A stretch of 64,000 bases of DNA from positions 286,272-350,271 of the forward strand of contig JAAEZZ010000003.1 of NCBI GenBank assembly GCA_018222605.1, written 5' to 3'. Source of the stretch: Alphaproteobacteria bacterium (GTDB taxonomy: Bacteria > Pseudomonadota > Alphaproteobacteria > Caulobacterales > Hyphomonadaceae). A program made the translations under genes and the position numbers. Below, piece by piece: positions 49,879 to 64,000 of this stretch; position 1 is the stretch's first letter; each line of letters starts with the position of its first letter. The notes under the pieces are model-generated. The model was not told where the DNA came from. It did not search any database and was given only the letters and a program-made list of their open reading frames with translations.

Positions 49879-52310
49879 ACCTTTCCGAATACGCGACGAG
49901 GCAGGCCTGTCTTGCCGACTACCTCCCCTGGGCGTGCCTCGTCGCGCCGGGCGTCGTCCTCAACAAGGACGGCGCCTTCCAGACAAGCTTCCGCTACCGC
50001 GGGCCTGACCTTGAAAGCTCGACGGAAGCCGAACTCGTGGCGGTGACGGCACGGGTCAACAATGTGCTCCGCCGGTTCGGGTCCGGCTGGGCGCTCGTCT
50101 TCGAAGCGGTGCGGGCGGAAGCGGTCGCGCTTGAAGAGAGCTCTTTTGACTGTGCGGCGGCCTGGCTGATTGAGCAGGAGCGGCGCGCAGCCGCCGAAGA
50201 GACCGGTGCCCGGTTCGAGAGCACCTATTATTTGACCCTGCTCTGGCTCCCACCGGCCGATGCGACGGGACGGGCCGAGAAGGCACTGATCGAGCGGCCA
50301 GAGAAACGGGATGGCGAGGACTGGCGCCAGCGGCTCGAACATTTTCAGACGCGCGCAGCGCAGACGCTGGACTTGCTCTCCACCGCCCTGGATGAAATCC
50401 GTCCGCTCTCAGACGAGGACACGCTCACCTATCTGCATGCCTGCATCTCGTCGAAACGGCATCGCGTGTCTGTGCCGGAACTGCCTGTCTTTCTCGATGC
50501 GGTTCTGGCTGATGAGAGCTTTGCGGGCGGGCTGGAGCCCCGCATCGGCGAAGCGCACCTCGCGACACTGACCCTGCTCGGCTTTCCGGCTTCGACCCTG
50601 CCTGGGATGCTGGATGAACTCAACCGGCTCGGCTTTTCCTATCGCTGGACAACGCGCTATATCGCGATGGACAAGGCCGAGGCCGAAAAGCTCCTCGCCA
50701 AGAAGCGGCGACACTGGTTTGCGAAGCGGAAATCCGTCGGCGCGGTCCTGCGGGAGACACTGTTCAACGAACAGGCCGCACTTCTCGACAATGATGCCGA
50801 CAACAAGGCCGCCGATGCCGATGCAGCGCTGCAGGAACTCGGCTCGGATCTTGTCTCCTATGGCTATGTCACGACCACGCTGACCTTGATGGGGTCCTCG
50901 CGTGAAGAAGTCGAAGAGCGCACACGCGCCGTGGAGCGCGTGATCAATGGGCGCGGGTTCACGACGATCCGCGAGACGCTGAACGCCGTCGAAGCCTGGC
51001 TTGGGTCTCTGCCGGGGCAAGTCTATGCCAATGTCCGCCAGCCGATCCTGCACACGCTGAACCTGGCTCACCTCGTGCCGATTTCTTCAGTCTGGGCAGG
51101 CGATGCGTGGAATGCACATCTTGCGGAACGCGCCCTTATAGAGGCGCAGACCGAAGTCACGACGCCGTTCCGCCTCAACCTGCATGTTGGTGATGTCGGG
51201 CATACGCTGATCATTGGCCCGACGGGCTCCGGCAAGTCGGTGCTCCTGTCGCTGCTCGCAGCGCAATGGCAGCGCTATGAAGCCGCGCAGGTGTTTCTCT
51301 TCGACAAGGGCCGGTCGGCGCGTGCGGTGACGCTGGCCATGGACGGCAACTGGCTGCCGCTCGCGGGCGATGAGCGTCCGGCCCTACAGCCGCTTCGGGA
51401 CATCGATACCGACCGCGGCGCGAGCTTTGCGGCCGACTGGTTGCTCGGGCTAATCGAAGCCGAAGGCGTGACCGTTACGCCGGACCTGAAGTCTGTCTTG
51501 TGGGACGCAATACGGTCGCTCGCGTCAGCGCCTGTTGCCGAACGCACGCTGACAGGGCTCAGCCTGATCCTGCAATCCGATACGCTGAAATCAGCGCTGC
51601 ATCCCTACACGCTGGAAGGGGCCTATGGGCATCTGCTCGATAGCGATGCCGAAGCGCTCGACCTCTCCTCGATTACCTGTTTCGAGATGGACGAGCTGAT
51701 GCAGACGCCATCTGCGGTCGCGCCGGTCATTACCTATCTCTTCCACCGACTGGAAGACCGGTTCGATGGCCGCCCGGCCTTGCTCATTCTCGATGAAGCC
51801 TGGCTGTTCCTTGATCATCCGGTGTTCGCCGCGCGGCTACGCGACTGGCTGAAGACGTTGCGCAAGAAGAATGTGGCGGTCGTGTTTGCGACCCAGTCGC
51901 TCGCTGACATTGAAGGGGCCTCGATTGCACCGGCCCTGATTGAATCCTGCCCGACGCGGATCTTCCTGCCAAATGAGCGGGCGCTGGAACCGACCGCCCA
52001 GGCGACCTATCGCCGGTTCGGGCTCAGTGACCGCCAGATCGACATTCTCGCCAAGGCCATCCCGAAGCGGGACTATTACTATACCTCGCCGCTCGGCTGC
52101 CGGCTCTTCGAGCTGGGCCTCGGCGAAGTCGCGCTTGCCTTCTGCGGCGCTGCATCGCCAGCCGACCAGAAACTCATGGATCAGTGTCTCGAAGCCGAAA
52201 CTGATGCGGGCTTCGCCCTGAGCTGGCTGGAGCTGAAACAGCTTGGCTGGGCAGCGGACCTGCTGGCCGAACAGCCCGATGCATCCACCGCCCAGATCGC
52301 TGCTGAATAG
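49872..52310 (+). CDS. trbE: T4SS ATPase TrbE (VirB4-like)
   Basis: An 812-residue ATPase that energises pilus biogenesis and substrate transfer. N-terminal VirB4 domain (YLPWACLVAPGVVLNKDGAF), Walker A IIGPTGSGKSVL near 447-458, Walker B PALLILDEAWLFLDHPVF near 635-652 and VVFATQSLADIE after it. Overlaps trbD and ends 11 bases before trbJ. Confidence 0.96.
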   Translation: MLNLSEYATRQACLADYLPWACLVAPGVVLNKDGAFQTSFRYRGPDLESSTEAELVAVTARVNNVLRRFGSGWALVFEAVRAEAVALEESSFDCAAAWLIEQERRAAAEETGARFESTYYLTLLWLPPADATGRAEKALIERPEKRDGEDWRQRLEHFQTRAAQTLDLLSTALDEIRPLSDEDTLTYLHACISSKRHRVSVPELPVFLDAVLADESFAGGLEPRIGEAHLATLTLLGFPASTLPGMLDELNRLGFSYRWTTRYIAMDKAEAEKLLAKKRRHWFAKRKSVGAVLRETLFNEQAALLDNDADNKAADADAALQELGSDLVSYGYVTTTLTLMGSSREEVEERTRAVERVINGRGFTTIRETLNAVEAWLGSLPGQVYANVRQPILHTLNLAHLVPISSVWAGDAWNAHLAERALIEAQTEVTTPFRLNLHVGDVGHTLIIGPTGSGKSVLLSLLAAQWQRYEAAQVFLFDKGRSARAVTLAMDGNWLPLAGDERPALQPLRDIDTDRGASFAADWLLGLIEAEGVTVTPDLKSVLWDAIRSLASAPVAERTLTGLSLILQSDTLKSALHPYTLEGAYGHLLDSDAEALDLSSITCFEMDELMQTPSAVAPVITYLFHRLEDRFDGRPALLILDEAWLFLDHPVFAARLRDWLKTLRKKNVAVVFATQSLADIEGASIAPALIESCPTRIFLPNERALEPTAQATYRRFGLSDRQIDILAKAIPKRDYYYTSPLGCRLFELGLGEVALAFCGAASPADQKLMDQCLEAETDAGFALSWLELKQLGWAADLLAEQPDASTAQIAAE

Positions 52311-52321
52311 GAGCCCCTCAC

Positions 52322-53035
52322 ATGAAAGCCCTTCTCTCTTCTGTCGCCCTTGCTGCCATTCCGCTGCCCGGCCTGTTGGCACCACCTGCCTCGGCTCAGC
52401 TCTTCGGCGGCGGCATTGTCTACGACCCGACCAATCATGCCGAGAACATCCTCCAGGCGGTGCGGGCCCTGCAGCAGATCGACAACCAGATCCGTCAGCT
52501 CACCCATGAGATCGACATGATCGAGAAAATGGCGCGGGATTTGGAAACCCTGCCTGTCGAAGTTGCCCGCGCCATCATTGCCGACCGCATCCGCCGCATC
52601 GGAGAACTCATGCGCGACGCCGAAGGGATTGGCTACGGCGTCGAGGAGGTCGAGGAGGAGTATGAGAACCTCTATCCTGAAACCTATGGCGACACACCGC
52701 CTCAGTCCGATGTACTTGTAGAGGATGCGCGCGCCCGCTGGCGCCAGTCGCGCAATGCCCACAAGCACACGCTCCTCATGGTCGCTGAGACCGTGCGCAA
52801 CAATGCCGAGGATTCCGAGGCACTGACCGGCTTGGTGGATGAGAGCCAGACAGCCATCGGCAATCTCCAGGCCCTGCAGGCCGGCAACCAGATCGGTGCA
52901 CTCTCGGCCGAACAGCTGATCCAGATGGAAGCGCTGATGGCCGCCCATTACCGCGCCATCGCTTTCGACCGCGCGCGCGAGCTTGAAGAGGCCGAACGTG
53001 GCCGCGCCCGCCTTAAATCCTTCCTCGGAGACTGA
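52322..53035 (+). CDS. trbJ: T4SS protein TrbJ (VirB5-like)
   Basis: A 237-residue periplasmic/pilus-tip protein with a signal peptide (ending PASAQL) and a long helical, partly coiled-coil body (ALQQIDNQIRQLTHEIDMIE; AEDSEALTGLVDESQTAIGN). Normal family size. No trbK follows, which is common in chromosomal elements. Confidence 0.92.
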   Translation: MKALLSSVALAAIPLPGLLAPPASAQLFGGGIVYDPTNHAENILQAVRALQQIDNQIRQLTHEIDMIEKMARDLETLPVEVARAIIADRIRRIGELMRDAEGIGYGVEEVEEEYENLYPETYGDTPPQSDVLVEDARARWRQSRNAHKHTLLMVAETVRNNAEDSEALTGLVDESQTAIGNLQALQAGNQIGALSAEQLIQMEALMAAHYRAIAFDRARELEEAERGRARLKSFLGD

Positions 53036-53041
53036 CCCGCC

Positions 53042-54361
53042 ATGGAAGAGATGGGCGTCATCGACCGGTTCCTCGAAACCTTCATTGCCTATATCGATTC
53101 AGGCTTCGGCCTGCTCGCGGGCGATGTCGCTTACCTGACAACAACGCTGATCGTGATCGACATCACGCTGGCCGGTCTCTTCTGGGCTCTGTCGCAGAAT
53201 GCCGATGTGATGTCAGGGCTGCTGAAGAAGGTGCTCTATGTCGGCTTCTTCGCCTTCATCATTGGCAACTTCACCCTGCTCGCCAATATCGTGTTCGAGA
53301 GCTTTGCGAGCCTCGGTGTGAAAGCGGGCTCCAGCACGCTGACCGCAGGTGATCTCATGCGACCAGGCTATATTGCCGGCGTCGGGTTCGAGGCGGCAGA
53401 ACCCTTGCTGGCCGAAATCGGCGACATGCTCGGCCCGATCAGCTTCTTTCACAATTTCATCCTGATTGCCGTGATGTTTCTTGCCTGGGCGATCATCCTC
53501 GTCGCCTTCTTCGTACTCGCGGTGCAGCTTTTCGTGGCGATCCTGGAGTTCAAGCTAACGACGCTGGCCGGGTTCGTGCTGATCCCGTTCGCGCTCTGGA
53601 ACAAGACCAGCTTCCTGGCTGAACGCGTCCTCGGCAATGTTGTCACTTCTGGTATCAAGCTCATGGTCCTCGCTGTCGTCATTGGCATCGGCTCGACCCT
53701 CTTTACCTCCATCACCGATGCTTTCACCGGCCCGGGCGATGTCACCCTTGCGCAAGTCATGGGGACCGTTCTGGCCGCCATCGTCTTTCTCTGGATGGGC
53801 GTGTTCGCACCCGGCATCGCATCCGGCCTCGTCACCGGGGCGCCGCAGCTTGGCGCCGGCTCAGTGGTCGGCACGACAGCCGCTGTGGGTGCGGGCGCGA
53901 TCCTCGCAGGCACAGGCACAGTCGCTGCTGGACGCGCCGCAATTGGCGGGGCGTCGGCAGCGGTCAAGGCCGGGGCCTCAATGTCGGGCGCGGCTCGCAC
54001 CTCGTATGACCTTGGACGGCTTGGTTCCGGCGCCACCGGCTGGCGCGGGCATCTCGCTGGAGCCACAGGTATGGCGCAGGCTGGCTCGGACGCCGTGCGG
54101 CGCATGGCCGGACGGCCCTTGCAAGGCGCCCGAAATGCTTACAGGCGCGGCAGTGAAGCCGCCTTTGCGGCGAGCGGCGGGAGCACAGCATCTACGGGCG
54201 TCAGCGATGCCGGAACCAGCGGTTCAAGCCCGGCCTGGGCCCGGCGCCTGCGCACAGAACAACGCCTGCAGCATGCCGGGGCCATCACGGTGCACGCCCT
54301 GAAAGACGGCGACCGCGGCATGGCAGGCGAAAATCCAAAACTCCAGAGAGACGAGGACTGA
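53042..54361 (+). CDS. trbL: T4SS membrane protein TrbL (VirB6-like)
   Basis: A 439-residue protein with about six transmembrane helices in the first 280 residues, followed by a Gly/Ala/Ser-rich hydrophilic tail (GAGAILAGTGTVAAGRAAIG and onward). It forms part of the inner-membrane channel. The variable low-complexity tail is normal for TrbL. Confidence 0.94.
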   Translation: MEEMGVIDRFLETFIAYIDSGFGLLAGDVAYLTTTLIVIDITLAGLFWALSQNADVMSGLLKKVLYVGFFAFIIGNFTLLANIVFESFASLGVKAGSSTLTAGDLMRPGYIAGVGFEAAEPLLAEIGDMLGPISFFHNFILIAVMFLAWAIILVAFFVLAVQLFVAILEFKLTTLAGFVLIPFALWNKTSFLAERVLGNVVTSGIKLMVLAVVIGIGSTLFTSITDAFTGPGDVTLAQVMGTVLAAIVFLWMGVFAPGIASGLVTGAPQLGAGSVVGTTAAVGAGAILAGTGTVAAGRAAIGGASAAVKAGASMSGAARTSYDLGRLGSGATGWRGHLAGATGMAQAGSDAVRRMAGRPLQGARNAYRRGSEAAFAASGGSTASTGVSDAGTSGSSPAWARRLRTEQRLQHAGAITVHALKDGDRGMAGENPKLQRDED

Positions 54362-54365
54362 TCCC

Positions 54366-55061
54366 ATGTTCAGGCGAACTTCCACCCATTACGGGCAAAG
54401 CCCACATCCCGAAACGCCTTACCAGAAAGCCGGCCAGATCTGGGATGACCGGATCGGATCTGCCCGCGTACAGGCCAGGAACTGGCGGCTGATGGCACTC
54501 GGGTTGCTAGTCCTTCTGACGGCCTCTTCAGCCGCCCTTGTTTGGCGCAGCCTGCAATCCACAGTGACGCCATATGTGGTCGAAGTGGACGACACAGGCT
54601 CTGTGAAAGCCGTCGGCCCTGCCCTCGCCAATTACGACCCGACCGATGCGCAGGTCGCCCATCACCTCGCCAACTTCATCTCCGATGTCCGCAGTCTTTC
54701 CGTCGATCCGGTCATTGTCCGGCAGAACTGGTTGGCGGCCTATGACTATGTGACCGACAAGGCCGCCATCACGCTCAGCGATTATGCCCGCGACAATGAC
54801 CCCTTCGCCGAGATCGGACGTCGCTCGCGCAGTGTCGATGTCGTAAGTGTCGTCCGCGTCTCGGACGAGTCCTTCCAGGCGCGCTGGCTTGAGAAGACCT
54901 ACGAGAATGGCGCGCTGACCGGCGTCAAACGGTTCACCGGCCTCTTCACCCTTATCCACTCCCCGCCGCGCGATGCGCCGACGCTCCGCGCCAACCCGCT
55001 CGGCCTCTACATCCACAGCCTCAATTGGGGCGAAGACCTTGTCACAGGAGACAACCCATGA
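54366..55061 (+). CDS. trbF: T4SS protein TrbF (VirB8-like)
   Basis: A 231-residue bitopic inner-membrane protein with a short cytoplasmic head (NPETPYQKAGQ-like region), one transmembrane helix (about 38-57) and a periplasmic NTF2-like domain (SFQARWLEKTYENGALTG). Its stop overlaps the trbG start (ATGA at 55058). Confidence 0.94.
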   Translation: MFRRTSTHYGQSPHPETPYQKAGQIWDDRIGSARVQARNWRLMALGLLVLLTASSAALVWRSLQSTVTPYVVEVDDTGSVKAVGPALANYDPTDAQVAHHLANFISDVRSLSVDPVIVRQNWLAAYDYVTDKAAITLSDYARDNDPFAEIGRRSRSVDVVSVVRVSDESFQARWLEKTYENGALTGVKRFTGLFTLIHSPPRDAPTLRANPLGLYIHSLNWGEDLVTGDNP

Positions 55062-56065
55062 TCCGCACTCTCACACTGGTATCCACACTGGCCCTTGCCA
55101 CCGCCTGCGCCAGCGTTCCGGAGGCCGCGCCGATCGAGCCGGAACTGTTTGTCGCCGCCGCGCAGGTCGAGGACGCAGAGCCCCGTCCTGTCGAGATCGT
55201 CGAAACACCAACACCTTTGCCGCTTCCCGGCCAGATGAAACCGGTCGACGGGGTCAAGCGCACGGTAACCCGTGTCTATACCTCGCCCTCCGAGACGATC
55301 CGCAAGGGCACATCAGAAGCCCGGATCGAACCGTCCGTGGACGGCTATGTAAATGCCATTCAGGTCTATCCCTATACAGAAGGGGCGCTGTACAGATTGT
55401 ATGCCGCGCCGGGACAGGTCTCCGACATTGCGCTGCAGCCCGGAGAGACGCTGGTCTCTGTCTCGGCTGGCGATACGGTGCGCTGGATTGTGGGAGATAC
55501 ATCCTCCGGTTCAGGCGGAACAGCACGCGCACATGTTCTGGTCAAACCGATCGGCGCCGGCCTCTCGACCAATCTCATGATTGCGACAGACCGGCGGACC
55601 TATCATCTGGAACTGGAGAGCGGTGACGGCACCTATATGGCAGCGTTGTCCTGGCGCTATCCGGCCGACGAGCTCTCGCAACTCATCTCTCGCAACAGCG
55701 CAGCGCTCGCGCGGGAAGAGACATCAATCATGCCGGGTGTTGCACTCGACCGGCTGGACTTTGATTACCTGATCGATGGTGACCGTCCAGACTGGCGACC
55801 CGTCCGCGTGTTCGATGATGGGCGGCAGGTTTTCATCCAGATGCCGGAAGGGTTGTCGACCATGGAGGCCCCGCCCCTCTTTGTCCTTGGCGTTTCTGGC
55901 GAGGCCGAACTCGTCAATTATCGCCTCAAGGGCAATTACTACATTGTCGATCATCTCTTCCGGGCCGCTGAGCTTCGTCTTGGTGAGAAATCCCAGACCG
56001 TGGTGCGGATCCGCAAACGCGAACCGAGGTCTGGTCTCGCGAGCCTGTTCGGGAGCAAGGGATGA
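55058..56065 (+). CDS. trbG: T4SS protein TrbG (VirB9-like)
   Basis: A 335-residue outer-membrane core-complex protein. Lipobox-like ATACAS after a signal sequence, then a VirB9-type beta-rich domain (EGALYRLYAAPGQVSDIALQ; LMIATDRRTYHLELESGD) and a C-terminal ring domain (NYYIVDHLFRAAELRLG). The ATG at 55058 is used rather than the longer 55025 frame, which reads through trbF. Overlaps trbI by four bases. Confidence 0.95.
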   Translation: MIRTLTLVSTLALATACASVPEAAPIEPELFVAAAQVEDAEPRPVEIVETPTPLPLPGQMKPVDGVKRTVTRVYTSPSETIRKGTSEARIEPSVDGYVNAIQVYPYTEGALYRLYAAPGQVSDIALQPGETLVSVSAGDTVRWIVGDTSSGSGGTARAHVLVKPIGAGLSTNLMIATDRRTYHLELESGDGTYMAALSWRYPADELSQLISRNSAALAREETSIMPGVALDRLDFDYLIDGDRPDWRPVRVFDDGRQVFIQMPEGLSTMEAPPLFVLGVSGEAELVNYRLKGNYYIVDHLFRAAELRLGEKSQTVVRIRKREPRSGLASLFGSKG

Positions 56066-57318
56066 GCGAGCCAGCCCCTTTCCCGCAGCAGGCCGATGCC
56101 CTGAAACTGCGCGCGCGGCCGCGACCCGTCACACGGATCAACCGGAAAGTCCTGATGGTCGGCGCCGGGCTCGGTGTGCTGGGGCTCTTTGCTGCCGCCT
56201 CCATTGCGCTCGATCCGCCCAAGGCCGCCGATCCCGCGGATCGCCAGGAACTTTACAACACGGCCACGAAGCGCGCGCCGGATGGACTGGCAGAACTTCC
56301 CTCGTCGTATGCGACCTGGACGCCGTCGCCCGGAACGCCAAAGCTTGGCGCACCCATGGCCGGCGACCTCGGCGGGACAGTGGTTTCGGAGGAACGCGAA
56401 TGGGGGCTCGATCCGGAGTGGGATGTCGCAGCCTCGGATGATTTCAGGCCCTCGCCTGAAGATGAAGCCCTTCGGGCCGAACGTCTTGTCGCGGCTAAGC
56501 TTGCCGACGCAGCGGGCAAATCCTCCGTATTCTTTGACATTGGCGCTGGGCCGAGCATCGGGCCGGCATCCCTGCCGTCTGCCGGAGTTCCGGCCTCGTT
56601 CGGCTCTGAGCTGCTGGCGCTCGCTAGCCAAAGCGCCGGTGCCTTGCCGACAGGTCCAGGTAAGGATGACAACTTGCAAGCCCGCAAGATCGCCTTCGCG
56701 GACGAGGCACGCGATGGGGCGATTTACAACCCGCATGATCTCGAGACACCGGTCTCGCCCTACCAGGTCATGGCGGGCACGCTTATCCCGGCTTCGCTTG
56801 TGACAGGCCTCAACTCGGATCTGCCAGGTTCGGTCATCGGGCAGGTCACCCAGCCGGTCTATGACACCGTCACCGGAGCTTATCTTCTCATTCCGCAGGG
56901 TACCCGGCTGATCGGGCGCTACCAGTCCGAAATCTCATTCGGCCAGCAGCGCGCACTATTGATCTGGGACCGAATGATCTTCCCGGATGGCAGTTCTGTG
57001 CAGATATCTGAACCTGCCGCAGACAAGCAGGGTTTTGCGGGCCTTTCTGACCGCACAGACCATCACTGGGACCGGGTATTTGTCGCCGCTGGTCTTGCGA
57101 CCGTTCTCGGCATCGGCGCGGAACTAGGATCAGACGAGGATGATATCGAACGTGCCATACGGCGCGGGTTCGGCGACAGCGTGTCTGAGGCCGGGGAGCG
57201 CGTCGTTGATCGCAACCTCGGCATCCAGCCGACCCTTCGTATCCGGCCCGGCTGGCCGGTGCGGGTCATCGTGACGCGTGATCTCGTGCTGCGGCCTTAT
57301 TCTCAGGGAGGCCGCTGA
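56062..57318 (+). CDS. trbI: T4SS protein TrbI (VirB10-like)
   Basis: A 418-residue protein spanning both membranes: cytoplasmic head, transmembrane helix about 28-46 (VLMVGAGLGVLGLFAAASIA), Pro-rich linker and the VirB10 beta-barrel domain (VMAGTLIPASLVTGLNSDLP; LLIPQGTRLIGRYQSEISFG; GWPVRVIVTRDLVLRPY). It completes the trb core complex with TrbG and TrbF. Confidence 0.95.
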   Translation: MSEPAPFPQQADALKLRARPRPVTRINRKVLMVGAGLGVLGLFAAASIALDPPKAADPADRQELYNTATKRAPDGLAELPSSYATWTPSPGTPKLGAPMAGDLGGTVVSEEREWGLDPEWDVAASDDFRPSPEDEALRAERLVAAKLADAAGKSSVFFDIGAGPSIGPASLPSAGVPASFGSELLALASQSAGALPTGPGKDDNLQARKIAFADEARDGAIYNPHDLETPVSPYQVMAGTLIPASLVTGLNSDLPGSVIGQVTQPVYDTVTGAYLLIPQGTRLIGRYQSEISFGQQRALLIWDRMIFPDGSSVQISEPAADKQGFAGLSDRTDHHWDRVFVAAGLATVLGIGAELGSDEDDIERAIRRGFGDSVSEAGERVVDRNLGIQPTLRIRPGWPVRVIVTRDLVLRPYSQGGR

Positions 57319-57554
57319 TGAGCCTTCGCATTGCCCAACTGCCGGATCGCACGCCGGTCAAACTGACCCTCTCTGTTGAACCCGATCTCGCGTCCGCGCT
57401 TGCCGACTATGCGGCGATCTATGCCGAGACCTATGGCGCCGAAGAGAAACCCGAAACCCTGGTTCCTGTCATGCTGGAAACCTTCCTCGCATCGGATGCC
57501 GGGTTCAAGCGGGCCCGCAAGGCCCTTCATGCCAGAGCCAGCAAAGGAGAATAG
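57318..57554 (+). CDS. DUF2274 family protein
   Basis: A 78-residue protein (PVKLTLSVEPDLASALADYA, then YAEPxG-like YAETYGAEEKPETLVPVMLE) typical of the end of ICE trb operons; its start overlaps the trbI stop by one base. Ribbon-helix-helix-like sequence; function unknown. Confidence 0.9.
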   Translation: MSLRIAQLPDRTPVKLTLSVEPDLASALADYAAIYAETYGAEEKPETLVPVMLETFLASDAGFKRARKALHARASKGE

Positions 57555-57556
57555 CA

Positions 57557-57868
57557 ATGGCGACAATTGGCACCTTCAGCCAGAAGGATGGCAAATGGAC
57601 CGGGACGATCCGGACCATGACAATCAATGTGAAAGCCCAGATGGTCCCGGTGACCGAGAAAGCCGAAGGCGGCCCGGACTACCGGATCTTCGCCGGAGGC
57701 GCAGAACTCGGCGCCGCCTGGCGCGAGGAAAGCAAGGATGGCGATACTCCATACCTGGCCGTCAAGCTGGATGATCCGGGGTTCGAGAAGCCACTGAGAG
57801 CTGCCTTTTTCGAGAAGGAAGAAGATGGCAGCGGCGTGCTGGTCTGGAACCGTCAGAAGCTGAACTAG
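57557..57868 (+). CDS. DUF736 family protein (copy 2)
   Basis: A 103-residue DUF736 protein (IGTFSQKDGKWTGTIRTMTI; GGPDYRIFAGGAELGAAWRE; LAVKLDDPGF), paralogous to the copy at 32004. It closes the trb transcript. A 10-bp hairpin (CAGAAGCTGA at 57854-57863, TCAGCTTCTG at 57870-57879) spans its stop codon and may stabilise or terminate the message. Confidence 0.9.
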   Translation: MATIGTFSQKDGKWTGTIRTMTINVKAQMVPVTEKAEGGPDYRIFAGGAELGAAWREESKDGDTPYLAVKLDDPGFEKPLRAAFFEKEEDGSGVLVWNRQKLN

Positions 57869-57890
57869 ATCAGCTTCTGCCTATCGGACC

Positions 57891-58063
57891 GTGAACCGCA
57901 AATACCCCAAACTCGTGTCTCGCGGTCGCCTTCCAAAGGCGATCGCGAAGCCAACTGAACCTCCCGAGGACGAATTTTCTGGGGAAATAGCCCCATCTTG
58001 GGCGATTGATCTCGCCGAAGCGCTTGCGCGATATCATGCGAGGTTGGCATATCGGAAAGGGTC

Positions 58064-58067
<4 letters not shown>
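57891..58067 (+). CDS. Small ORF coupled to the recombinase gene
   Basis: A 58-residue frame starting with GTG at 57891: NRKYPKLVSRGRLPKAIAKP, then EPPEDEFSGEIAPSWAIDLA and EALARYHARLAYRKGS. Its stop overlaps the recombinase ATG (ATGA, 58064-58067). Amphipathic sequence and coupling suggest a real small gene, perhaps a recombinase accessory. No family is recognised. Confidence 0.55.
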
Positions 58068-59683
<1,616 letters not shown>

Positions 59684-59735
59684 ACAGGGTGGTTTTGTGT
59701 GTATCGTTTAGAGAGATACGGGTGGTTTTTGCTAG

Positions 59736-59850
59736 GTTTGGCGGTGACCTACTCTCCCACGTCTTGAGACGCAGTACCATCGGCGCGACGGCACTTAACG
59801 GCCGGGTTCGGAATGGAGCCGGGTGTTTTGCTCGCGCTATGACCACCAAA
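59736..59850 (-). rRNA. rrf: 5S ribosomal RNA
   Basis: About 115 bases recognised from the conserved core (GGCTCCATTCCGAACCCGGC on the minus strand) and the pairing ends TTGGTGGTCATAGCGCG and AGGTCACCGCCAA. Boundaries are approximate to a few bases. Confidence 0.93.
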
Positions 59851-59894
59851 CCAAGGAAAAACCACCGCTGCGCGGTGGCTTTTCCTTGGTTTGG
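59846..59894. other. Long hairpin between 23S and 5S
   Basis: CCAAACCAAGGAAAA (59846-59860) pairs with TTTTCCTTGGTTTGG (59880-59894), with an inner stem CCACCGC/GCGGTGG. It abuts the 5S 5' end and is most likely a processing stem of the rRNA precursor. Confidence 0.55.
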
Positions 59895-60075
59895 TCAGCG
59901 GGATGTAGCGTTTCGCGAAGCGACAACGCGGGTCCCGCACCTCTCCATGCCAGGCGCAGCGAGCAAATCAACCCCGTTGTGCTTTCGCATTCGGGTCGTT
60001 GTCCATGTCATCACACTTACGGTGTGTATGCTTTTGATTTTCCGTAGAGAACAGGTTGGAACCTGTCTGTTACTG

Positions 60076-62853
<2,778 letters not shown>

Positions 62854-63110
62854 TTTTTGAAATCCATGTGCAGTGGAAAACGCATTTGCGGTCCACACAC
62901 TGGATCTCGATCAGACATGTTGGTTTCTTGCAGACTGACCCTTTGATGCAACTACCTTGCAGCAGCGCACTGTTCGGCTGAAGCTGGACCACTATGAGCA
63001 CTTGGCTCTGAGCAGCGATCCAGCCGGATCAATCTTTCCCTTACGATGACAAATATCCCGGAAACAAATGCTCCGGAAACGGATAAACTTCTTTCGTTCG
63101 CTAAAGGCGA

Positions 63111-63186
63111 TGGTGGAGCCAGACGGAGTCGAACCGACGACCTCCTGAATGCAAATCAGGCGCTCTCCCAACTGAGCTATGGCCCC
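63111..63186 (-). tRNA. tRNA-Ala (TGC)
   Basis: A 76-base tRNA with encoded CCA, acceptor GGGGCCA/TGGCTCC, anticodon loop TTTGCAT. It lies in the 16S-23S spacer, the normal place. Confidence 0.96.
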
Positions 63187-63241
63187 GTATAACTGGCATC
63201 TGCCAGGTCGCTACCCTGCCCTGCGCAACCGCAGGCTTCGA

Positions 63242-63318
<77 letters not shown>

Positions 63319-63534
63319 ATGACCGATCAGGGCCAGGCCCGTCGCGGTCTTAGTCGAAGACAGGCGTAATAGCGCCCGCGGGGCTCGCTTAGTGCCCGAG
63401 CATGCCGAATGCAAGCTCAAACAACGAACGAAGGAAGAGAAACGGAGACGGCGCGATAGCCGCATTTGTTTTGTCCATCAAAGTGGACTGTCTATAGAGT
63501 TCCAGAGCCTCGCGTGAGCAAGACAATCCGGAAC

Positions 63535-64000
<466 letters not shown>

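Noticed and set aside
59846..59894. Rho-independent terminator
   Set aside because: The hairpin is strong but lies between 23S and 5S with no T-tract in the transcribed direction; a processing stem is more likely.

Overview
The window is alphaproteobacterial DNA. The rRNA operon on the minus strand has the order 16S, tRNA-Ile, tRNA-Ala, 23S, 5S, tRNA-fMet, and the protein families (DUF2285, DUF736 and DUF2274 proteins and a trb-type conjugation system) are typical of alphaproteobacterial integrative and conjugative elements (ICEs). The genus cannot be named from the sequence alone. From the start to about 59.6 kb the DNA looks like one large ICE carrying metal-resistance cargo. Its right end abuts and overlaps the 3' end of the tRNA-fMet gene. 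The left end is not visible.

Layout. (1) 2-24470 is metal cargo: the end of a PRPP synthetase-like gene; an EF-hand protein; a DUF305 protein; an MBL/rhodanese protein; a CsoR copper sensor with its operator; a cus-type copper efflux operon (TolC, adaptor, RND pump, two CusF-like proteins); YnfA; a mercury operon (merR divergent from merT, merP and merA) with a mosaic pseudogene inside it; a broken CDF gene; a czc-type RND operon whose outer-membrane gene has an in-frame stop; a PbrR/CadR-like regulator; a truncated methyltransferase; and a short CDF transporter. (2) 24656-35433 is ICE maintenance and processing: two tandem FseA-like activators, an IS110 element, a GNAT acetyltransferase, ardA, a ParB-like protein, DUF736, an RdfS-like excisionase, a TraF peptidase and a DUF3363 relaxase. 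(3) 35466-42840 is a ten-gene minus-strand operon, described below. (4) 43014-58067 is traG, copG, a secreted nuclease, an orphan MBL-fold protein, trbBCDEJLFGI, DUF2274 and DUF736. (5) 58064-59650 is a large serine recombinase that runs into tRNA-fMet, followed by the rRNA operon.

The most unusual content is the ten-gene operon inserted between the relaxase and traG. In transcription order it encodes an acyl-carrier-like protein, an XRE repressor, an ImmA/IrrE peptidase fused to a chagasin-like cysteine-protease inhibitor, a papain-like peptidase, a thymidylate synthase-like enzyme, an all-alpha protein, a dCTP deaminase/dUTPase-like membrane protein, a protein like the alpha-glutamyl/putrescinyl-thymine pyrophosphorylases, an AcpS-type phosphopantetheinyl transferase, and a PD-(D/E)xK nuclease-like protein. 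One promoter overlapped by a 17-bp palindrome precedes it. I infer a carrier-protein-dependent DNA thymine hypermodification or nucleotide-based defence system under proteolytic control. The family assignments come from motifs; the joint function is inference.

In the cargo, metal-sensing regulators sit next to their targets. The CsoR ligand set and dyad, the mer promoter with its 19-bp spacer, and a second 19-bp-spaced promoter in front of the czc operon can all be read in the sequence. Several cargo genes (czcC, the CDF gene, merF, the methyltransferase) are decayed, so this cargo appears to have been assembled by successive insertions.
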